From: Telmatospirillum siberiense
GTDB lineage: Bacteria > Pseudomonadota > Alphaproteobacteria > Rhodospirillales > Magnetospirillaceae
Assembly: GCF_002845745.1 (NCBI RefSeq)
Contig: NZ_PIUM01000001.1
Span: 62,001-126,000 of the forward strand
Reading direction: 5' to 3'
DNA length: 64,000 nt
Part shown: one piece after another, positions 58,373 to 64,000 of the stretch
Layout: the number at the start of each line of letters is the position of its first letter
Position numbering within the stretch: the first letter of the stretch is position 1
The notes under the pieces: generated by a model
Seen by the model: only the letters and a program-made list of their open reading frames with translations
What the model was told of the DNA's origin: nothing
Databases searched by the model: none
Program-made: the position numbers and the translations under genes

Positions 58373-59863
58373 ATGGATGCATTCTTTGACGGTGGCCTGA
58401 CGCTACCAACCTTGATACTACTTGCGCTGGCCTTGGGATTGGCGCTCGGCTTTGAATTCGTCAACGGTTTTCACGATACGGCCAACGCCGTTGCCACGGT
58501 CATTTATACCCACAGTCTGCGACCGATGGTGGCCGTCGTCTGGTCGGGTTTCTGGAACTTTCTTGGCGTTCTGACATCGAGCGGAGCGGTGGCCTTCGGC
58601 ATCGTGGCCCTGTTGCCGGTGGAACTGATCGTCAATGTCGGTTCGGCGGCGGGCTTCGCCATGGTGTTCGCGCTTCTGGTGTCGGCCATCCTGTGGAATC
58701 TGGGAACCTGGTACTTCGGATTGCCGGCATCGAGTTCCCATACCCTGATCGGTTCGATCCTGGGCGTCGGCCTGATGAATTCCTACATGGCGGCGGATCG
58801 CGCCTTCGGCGAGGGGGTCAATTGGGGCAAGGTCCAGGACACCGCCATGGCGCTCCTCGTCTCGCCGGTCGTCGGTTTCGTCTGCGCCGGCCTGCTTCTG
58901 CTTCTGGCCAAGGTGTTGATCAAGAAGCCCGAACTTTATCGCGATCCTCCCCAGGACAAGGCGCCGCCCTTGTGGATCCGCGGGCTCCTGGTGCTGACCT
59001 GCACGGGCGTATCCTTCGCTCATGGTTCCAACGACGGTCAGAAGGGCATGGGGCTGATCATGCTGATCCTGATCGGCATCGTGCCGGCCACCTATGCCCT
59101 GGATTTGTCGGTTCGGCAGGAAACGTTGAACGCTATCGCCGTCGATGCCAGAGCCGCCGCGGGGGTTTTCGAGCGCATGGCCGAGGGCGCGTCCCGGCCC
59201 GCGCCCGAGGATGCCAGCGCCGCCTTGTCCCAATATCTGCGCAGCGGTAAGGCCGACCCTGTCACCTTCGCCGCGCTGGCCAGTAAAAGCGCGGCGGTGG
59301 CGTCAGTGCTGGAAGGGGTGGCGGGGATCTCCGACATCGCGCCGGATAGTCGCCGGGCATTGCGCAGCGATCTTTATCTCGTGTCCGAATCGATCGGCAA
59401 ACTGAATGGGGCGGGGCGCTTCGCTGCGGCCGATAAGCCCAAGATCCTGCCGTTGCGGGACAAGGTGAAGACGCTGACCACCTTCATTCCCACCTGGGTG
59501 AAGGCGGCTGTGGCGATCGCCCTGGGGCTTGGCACCATGATCGGTTGGAAGCGCATCGTGGTGACGGTCGGCGAAAAGATCGGAAAGGCCCATCTGACCT
59601 ATGGGCAGGGGGCTTCGGCGGAACTGGTGGCGATGACCACCATCGCCGCCGCCGATATCTACGGTCTGCCGGTCAGTACGACCCATGTTCTATCCTCGGG
59701 AGTTGCTGGAACCATGGCGGCAAATCACTCGGGGTTGCAGATGGACACGCTCAGGAATCTGCTGCTGGCCTGGGTGTTGACGCTGCCGGTTTGCGTGTTT
59801 CTCGGCGCCGCACTGTTTTCCGGGGGGCTTTACGTCGTGTTGAACGTGCTGGGCCTGCAGTGA
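58373..59863 (+). CDS. pitA: PiT family inorganic phosphate transporter
   Basis: This 496-residue inner-membrane protein has about ten helices and both PiT signature repeats: GFHDTANAVATVIYTHSL near the N-terminus and SFAHGSNDGQKGMGL in the middle, followed by LPVSTTHVLSSGV. A soluble insertion of about 110 residues (AVDARAAAGVFERMAEGASR onward) lies between the halves, as in the long PitA type. It imports phosphate as a metal-phosphate complex with protons. Confidence 0.92.
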   Translation: MDAFFDGGLTLPTLILLALALGLALGFEFVNGFHDTANAVATVIYTHSLRPMVAVVWSGFWNFLGVLTSSGAVAFGIVALLPVELIVNVGSAAGFAMVFALLVSAILWNLGTWYFGLPASSSHTLIGSILGVGLMNSYMAADRAFGEGVNWGKVQDTAMALLVSPVVGFVCAGLLLLLAKVLIKKPELYRDPPQDKAPPLWIRGLLVLTCTGVSFAHGSNDGQKGMGLIMLILIGIVPATYALDLSVRQETLNAIAVDARAAAGVFERMAEGASRPAPEDASAALSQYLRSGKADPVTFAALASKSAAVASVLEGVAGISDIAPDSRRALRSDLYLVSESIGKLNGAGRFAAADKPKILPLRDKVKTLTTFIPTWVKAAVAIALGLGTMIGWKRIVVTVGEKIGKAHLTYGQGASAELVAMTTIAAADIYGLPVSTTHVLSSGVAGTMAANHSGLQMDTLRNLLLAWVLTLPVCVFLGAALFSGGLYVVLNVLGLQ

Positions 59864-59870
59864 CCTGAGC

Positions 59871-59914
59871 GGTCGTTGGGGTTCGTCGGAAATATCCCGT
59901 CTGCCCCAACGACC
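59871..59914. terminator. Bidirectional terminator hairpin
   Basis: GGTCGTTGGGG (59871-59881) pairs perfectly with CCCCAACGACC (59904-59914). It lies between the convergent pitA and diguanylate cyclase genes. Confidence 0.6.
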
Positions 59915-59916
59915 CT

Positions 59917-61395
59917 TTAGGCTGGCATGACCCTGTTCCGGCCGGCCTCCTTGGCGCGGTACATGGCGCTGTCGGCGTCGTGCAGCATGGTGGCGAATGA
60001 GGGCGTTCGATTCGAACGGGCATCGACCCCGATGCTGACGGTGAGGCGCAGGGGGCCCTTGTCGGTGTCGATGGTCATGGCTGCGATATTTTCACGCACT
60101 CTTTCGGCCAGGACCGTCGCGCCGCCGATGGTCGTCTGCGGCAAAAGAATGGCGAACTCTTCTCCGCCGAGACGGCCGAAGACGTCGGTCTCCCGCAGGA
60201 CTTCCGATACCTTTTTGACCATTTGGCAGAGTGCGACATCGCCGGTCGCGTGGCCGAAAGTGTCGTTGATCGATTTGAAGTGATCGGCATCGATCATCAT
60301 CACGGCGAGCGGCAGATCGTAACGTTCGGCGCGCGTAAACTCACGGGCGGCGACTTCAAAAAAATGCCGGCGGTTCTTCAATCCGGTGAGCGGATCGGTG
60401 TTGGCCAGGGCGCGAATGATTTGCTCTGCCAGGGTTAGTTTGCTGTTTTTCTGGAGAATCAGCATGATGAGGGCTGCGAATATTACAGACGACACAGAAA
60501 ATAATATTTCCTGAGTTAAGATATAAAATTTTGTATCACGTAGTGTGTCAATGATGTTATCGCGAGATATTCCAATATCTATGACGATTGGATAGTCTGG
60601 TAATCTCGTGTATAGTACGTATCTTTCAATTCCGTCGATTTGGCTTCGTGCTGTGTAGCTACCTGATTTTGAATTTTTCAGGTGTTGCCAGAGATCTATA
60701 TTATCAAGTGGTCTGTTGTAATATTCGTCCGGAGGAGATGGCTGTCGGGCGATCAGCCGATGGTCCAAGGTGAACATCGCGGTGAAGCTGTGCGGCCCCA
60801 GATCGAAGCCCTCGAACAACATGGTGAAATGTTCGGGGCGGATGCCCATCAAGACAAAGCTGTCGAAAGCTCCATTTTTGATGATTGGCCGTACCAGGCG
60901 AAACAGCATTTTTCCGGAAACTTGGCCGCGACGCGTGGGGTCGATGTAGACACCGTCTTGCGGGTGGTTGCGGAAATATTCGAAATAGGGGGGCTTGGCC
61001 GAGCCAAGATTTTGGATGGACAGGTTTTCCGAATTGAAAATGATGTCGCCATCGGAATTGCCGATAGCTAAAATCCCTTGAAACGAGCTGGCATGTTCAA
61101 TTTTGATCTCCTGGAGGTACTGCGCCATGGAGAATTTGTCGCCATTTTGCAAGTAATAGCTTCGTACCGATCGGATGTAGCTGTCGCTATAATCAAGCAG
61201 GCGCATGGTGTGGTCTCTTAATGCCTGCAAGACGCGTTCGCCGTTTGTCAGGGTCAAGGCGATTCGTTCGTCGCGAAGTTTGGTGTAGTGACGCCAGCTA
61301 AGAGACGCGGAGAGAGTAATCAGGGCGACGGTGGCGCCGATTACGACGATGTTCCAGCGCCTAAGATTGGCGGGCTTCTTATCAACGTCGGCCAT
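59917..61395 (-). CDS. Membrane diguanylate cyclase with Cache-type sensor
   Basis: This 492-residue protein has a helix at about residues 14-34, a periplasmic PAS/Cache-like sensor (about 40-290, FQGILAIGNSDGDIIFNSEN), a second helix (about 295-320) and a GGDEF domain. The active-site GGEEF is intact, with RETD as inhibitory site five residues before it. It should make c-di-GMP. The DNA coding for residues ~225-325 is much more AT-rich than the GGDEF part, suggesting a mosaic origin. Confidence 0.92.
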   Translation of the reverse strand: MADVDKKPANLRRWNIVVIGATVALITLSASLSWRHYTKLRDERIALTLTNGERVLQALRDHTMRLLDYSDSYIRSVRSYYLQNGDKFSMAQYLQEIKIEHASSFQGILAIGNSDGDIIFNSENLSIQNLGSAKPPYFEYFRNHPQDGVYIDPTRRGQVSGKMLFRLVRPIIKNGAFDSFVLMGIRPEHFTMLFEGFDLGPHSFTAMFTLDHRLIARQPSPPDEYYNRPLDNIDLWQHLKNSKSGSYTARSQIDGIERYVLYTRLPDYPIVIDIGISRDNIIDTLRDTKFYILTQEILFSVSSVIFAALIMLILQKNSKLTLAEQIIRALANTDPLTGLKNRRHFFEVAAREFTRAERYDLPLAVMMIDADHFKSINDTFGHATGDVALCQMVKKVSEVLRETDVFGRLGGEEFAILLPQTTIGGATVLAERVRENIAAMTIDTDKGPLRLTVSIGVDARSNRTPSFATMLHDADSAMYRAKEAGRNRVMPA

Positions 61396-62018
61396 TCATG
61401 GAATCCTGTTGGCGCGAACCGACAAATTGGAGCGTGACCTCAGCCTATCGCAGAACGAGGCTTCTTCGCTTTGTATTCTTAATAAAATTGCTCATTTGAT
61501 GGGCGCTGACAGTTATTATTTGTGGATAAATACGAATGGTGACGTCGCTATTTTTTAGGAAAGCGGATTTTTTTCCCAAAATCGATAGGCAGATTGTTTA
61601 GACGTTTCCTACCGGAGATCTTGCCGCATCCGGCCAGCGCTGAAAATCTGACGGATGGTGCTACCGCCATCCGTCAGATTTTCAGCGCAATTCAATTAGT
61701 TGGTGGCGCGGTATATGGTTTGGCCAATTTGATGGGCGAAGATGGTCTCTTTCGTTCATTTCCAAGCCGCCTTGGTCGGCTTCTGGAATATAAACTTCCC
61801 CCGATCATGCCGTGTTATTCATAGACAAATCGTTTATTCATTCGCATTTATAAACTATTTGTCGAAGTCGTATAGACTGGCGAGGAGTGTCCCCGCATTG
61901 TATTTCATAGATAAAGGTAATTTTGATCATTGTCACTTAACGTTCATTGAGCACCAATAAAACTGTCAACGACCATCGATAGAATGCACCTCGAATTCCC
62001 GGTGTTTGAGGTGGAAGT
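61396..62018. other. AT-rich divergent intergenic region
   Basis: This 623-bp interval separates the divergent diguanylate cyclase and phn genes. No frame has both a ribosome binding site and a plausible protein. It is markedly AT-rich and contains one perfect 22-bp hairpin (61637-61688). It must hold the promoters of both flanking units. Confidence 0.5.
61637..61688. repeat. Perfect 22-bp inverted repeat in a divergent intergenic region
   Basis: The left arm at 61637-61658 (GCGCTGAAAATCTGACGGAT onward) is exactly complementary to 61667-61688, with an 8-nt loop. Neighbouring genes point away from it on both sides, so it is not a terminator for either. It may end an unannotated RNA or be a small mobile palindrome. 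Confidence 0.6.
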
Positions 62019-62888
62019 ATGGATAGCGCCGTATCGGTTGTCGTTCCCGCCGTCAAGGTGACGGCGCTCAGCAAGACGTTCGGTTGCTGCAAGGCGCTTG
62101 ACGATGTCAGCATCGATATCCGACCCGGCGAGATGGTGGCTTTGATCGGTGCGTCCGGTTCGGGAAAATCGACCCTGTTGCGGCATATCGCCGGGTTGGC
62201 CCGTGGCGATGGCGATCGCGGCAGCATCGAGGTCGATGGCCGTCCGATGCAGACGCTCGGCCGTCTGGCCCAGGGGGTCCGCAAGAACCGTTCCGGCATC
62301 GGGTTCGTCTTCCAGCAGTTCAATCTGGTTGGGCGTTTGCCGGTCTTCACCAATGTTTTGACGGGTTCCCTCGCACGCATGCCGCTTTGGCGGTCTCTGA
62401 GCGGCTTCTTTCCCCGTGCCGAGCGGGAATTGGCGATCGAGGCGCTGGAGCGGGTCGGCATTCTCGACAAGGCCTGGGTCCGGGCCTCCGCCTTGTCGGG
62501 TGGACAGCAACAGCGCGCCGCCATCGCCCGGACCCTGGTTCAGAAGGCGCGAATCATTCTGGCGGACGAGCCTATCGCCTCGCTGGATCCGGAATCGTCA
62601 CGGCGTGTGATGGAGATCCTGGCGAGGATCAATGCCGAGGATGGCACCACCGTCGTCGTTTCCCTGCATCAGGTCGATTTCGCCACCCGTTATTGTCCCC
62701 GGGCCATCGCGTTGAAGACCGGTGCGGTGGTTTATGACGGTCCCAGCGCGCAACTGACCCCGGATCTGTTGCGCAATCTCTATGGATCACAGGCCGAGGA
62801 ACTGACGGCGGCGCGAAGTACGGCAATGAGTTCCGCCGCCTTCATCACCGATCCCGACGTGCTGTCCGCCGCCATCGCGGTCCATTGA
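62019..62888 (+). CDS. phnC: Phosphonate ABC transporter ATP-binding protein
   Basis: This 289-residue ATPase has Walker [10 protein letters not shown], a Q-loop in [20 protein letters not shown] that is typical of PhnC, signature LSGGQQQR, Walker B IILADEP and the switch histidine in SLHQ. The [17 protein letters not shown] segment is also characteristic. It powers uptake of phosphonates (or phosphite/phosphate esters) with PhnD and PhnE. It has a GGTGGAAG ribosome binding site and phnD follows 29 bp downstream. Confidence 0.92.
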   Translation: MDSAVSVVVPAVKVTALSKTFGCCKALDDVSIDIRPGEMVALIGASGSGKSTLLRHIAGLARGDGDRGSIEVDGRPMQTLGRLAQGVRKNRSGIGFVFQQFNLVGRLPVFTNVLTGSLARMPLWRSLSGFFPRAERELAIEALERVGILDKAWVRASALSGGQQQRAAIARTLVQKARIILADEPIASLDPESSRRVMEILARINAEDGTTVVVSLHQVDFATRYCPRAIALKTGAVVYDGPSAQLTPDLLRNLYGSQAEELTAARSTAMSSAAFITDPDVLSAAIAVH

Positions 62889-62917
62889 CTTTAAAATCCC
62901 CAAGGAGACTTCCCACG

Positions 62918-63910
62918 ATGAAGCTATTGTCCTTCGCCGCCGTTCTGCTGGGCGCCGGCGTCGCCTTGTCGGCGCCGGCCCGCGCCGAGCCGACCGAAAT
63001 CAATTTCGGTATCATTTCGACCGAGGCGTCGATGGCGCTGAAGCAGCAATGGGCGCCGATTTTCGCCGACATGGAGGCTCAGACCGGCCTCAAGGTGAAG
63101 CCCTTCTTCGCCTCCGATTACGCCGGCATCATCGAGGGCATGCGCTTCAACAAGGTTCAAGTGGCCTATTACGGCAACAAATCGGCGATGGAGGCCGTCG
63201 ACCGCGCCGAGGGCGAGGTCTTCGCCCAGGCCACCATGGCCAATGGCCAGCCGGGTTATTTTTCCCTGCTGATCGTTCACAAGGATTCAGACATCCACAG
63301 TCTGGACGACATCCTCAAAAATCCGGGCAAGTATAATTTCGCCAATGGCGATCCCAACTCCACCTCGGGATTCCTGGTGCCCGGCTATTATGTTTTCGGC
63401 CAGAACCACATTGATCCCAAGACCCATTTCAAGCGCGTCGTGACCGGCAGCCACGAGACCAACATCATGGCCGTGCTGAACAAGCAGGTCGACGTGGCCA
63501 CCAACAACACCACTGACTTCGAACGGGTCAGCGCCCATCTCGGCGACAAGATCAAGGACGTCCGCGCCGTGTGGAAGTCGCCGCTGATTCCCGCCGATCC
63601 GTTGGTCTGGCGCAAGGATCTGTCTTCCGATATCAAGAAGAAGGTCGCCGATTTCTTCTTTTCCTATGGAAAGATCGGTTCCTCCGCGGATCAGGAGCGC
63701 GAGCGCAAGAATTTGGAAGTGCTGACCTTCTCGGGCTTCAAGCCGTCCAACGACGATCAACTGCTGCCGATCCGTCAACTCGAGCTTTTCAAAACTCGGG
63801 TCAAGATCGAGTCCGATGCGGCGCTCTCGCCCGCCGACAGGACCGCTCAACTCGCCGACATCGATGCCAAACTGGCCGAGCTTCAGAAGAAGACGGCTTC
63901 GGCCAACTGA
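62918..63910 (+). CDS. phnD: Phosphonate ABC transporter substrate-binding protein
   Basis: The 330-residue protein starts at MKLLSFAAVLLGAGVALSAP behind AAGGAG and has a signal peptide cleaved near ARAEP. It aligns along its whole length with E. coli PhnD, for example NFGIISTEAS, FFASDYAGIIEGMRFNKVQV, YYGNKSAMEAVDRAEG and GQPGYFSLLIVHKDS. The periplasmic protein captures phosphonates such as aminoethylphosphonate. Phn operons are usually under PhoB; no clear Pho box was identified here. Confidence 0.94.
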   Translation: MKLLSFAAVLLGAGVALSAPARAEPTEINFGIISTEASMALKQQWAPIFADMEAQTGLKVKPFFASDYAGIIEGMRFNKVQVAYYGNKSAMEAVDRAEGEVFAQATMANGQPGYFSLLIVHKDSDIHSLDDILKNPGKYNFANGDPNSTSGFLVPGYYVFGQNHIDPKTHFKRVVTGSHETNIMAVLNKQVDVATNNTTDFERVSAHLGDKIKDVRAVWKSPLIPADPLVWRKDLSSDIKKKVADFFFSYGKIGSSADQERERKNLEVLTFSGFKPSNDDQLLPIRQLELFKTRVKIESDAALSPADRTAQLADIDAKLAELQKKTASAN

Positions 63911-63982
63911 TATTTTGTTCCGGTGGGCGGCCCCGGCGCAACGGGGCCGCTTTTCATTTTTTCCCGCCGAAGAGTGTTCTCC

Positions 63983-64000
63983 ATGCATGACAAGGCCGCA
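63983..64000 (+). CDS. phnE: Probable start of phosphonate permease gene (partial)
   Basis: The window ends six codons into a frame beginning ATG CAT GAC AAG. Position, 72 bp after phnD on the same strand, makes phnE the expected gene, but the fragment is far too short to show it. Confidence 0.35.

Noticed and set aside
1-64000. CRISPR array, prophage or complete insertion sequence
   Set aside because: No regularly spaced direct repeats, no transposase or integrase gene, and no phage structural genes were seen.

Overview
The window comes from a GC-rich alphaproteobacterium, most likely of the Rhodospirillales (Magnetospirillum/Phaeospirillum-like). The evidence is lineage-typical genes (UPF0262, the CtrA-pathway regulator RcdA, the DUF1013 regulator TrcR, a DUF1192 protein beside a quinone oxidoreductase), the maf-rng-yacG-tRNA-Phe order, and many chemotaxis and cyclic-di-GMP proteins. 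There is no rRNA, CRISPR array, phage or complete insertion sequence. The species cannot be fixed from this window alone.

Layout. 1-4.8 kb: histidine biosynthesis (hisG end, hisD), UPF0262, a low-molecular-weight phosphatase, maf, an RNase E/G-type gene, yacG and tRNA-Phe. 5-7.1 kb: a lemA-TPM-TPM operon. 7.5-11 kb: a Cache chemoreceptor and an iron-type alcohol dehydrogenase. 11.3-20.2 kb: a zinc-acquisition island with a TonB-dependent receptor and its own exbB-exbD-tonB, the regulator zur, a class A acid phosphatase, and znuCBA headed by an unannotated 61-residue membrane-protein gene. Three related Zur-type operators lie before the receptor, before zur and before the znu operon. 20.5-25 kb: a hisC homologue, a MITE-like inverted repeat, a second chemoreceptor and gldA. 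25-29.4 kb: an Efe-type iron uptake operon (efeU, cupredoxin-EfeO, efeB, EfeM-like) with a Fur-box-like site. 29.5-31.7 kb: a sirohaem sulfite/nitrite reductase with an extra C-terminal domain. 31.9-45.9 kb: a GGDEF-EAL protein, a DHH phosphoesterase, ubiX, a DUF465 protein, prpE, trcR, qor, DUF1192, ibpA, rcdA, a class III cyclase, rpmE and cyaY. 46-53 kb: a czcCBA-type heavy-metal efflux operon preceded by two uncharacterised exported proteins. 53-58.2 kb: efp, suhB and an envelope cluster (two OmpA-domain proteins around a MotA/TolQ-like protein). 58.4-64 kb: a PiT phosphate transporter, a diguanylate cyclase, and phnC, phnD and the probable start of phnE.

Metal homeostasis dominates: zinc import across both membranes under Zur, ferrous/ferric iron import through Efe under a likely Fur site, and divalent-metal efflux through Czc. 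Phosphorus acquisition (acid phosphatase, PiT, Phn) is a second theme. The least described elements are the small gene at the head of znuCBA, a motif shared at the same distance upstream of both chemoreceptor genes, and dispersed intergenic repeats that mostly lie at gene ends. Coding starts were chosen from ribosome binding sites, overlaps and family N-termini; most long antisense reading frames are shadows of GC-rich genes and are left out.
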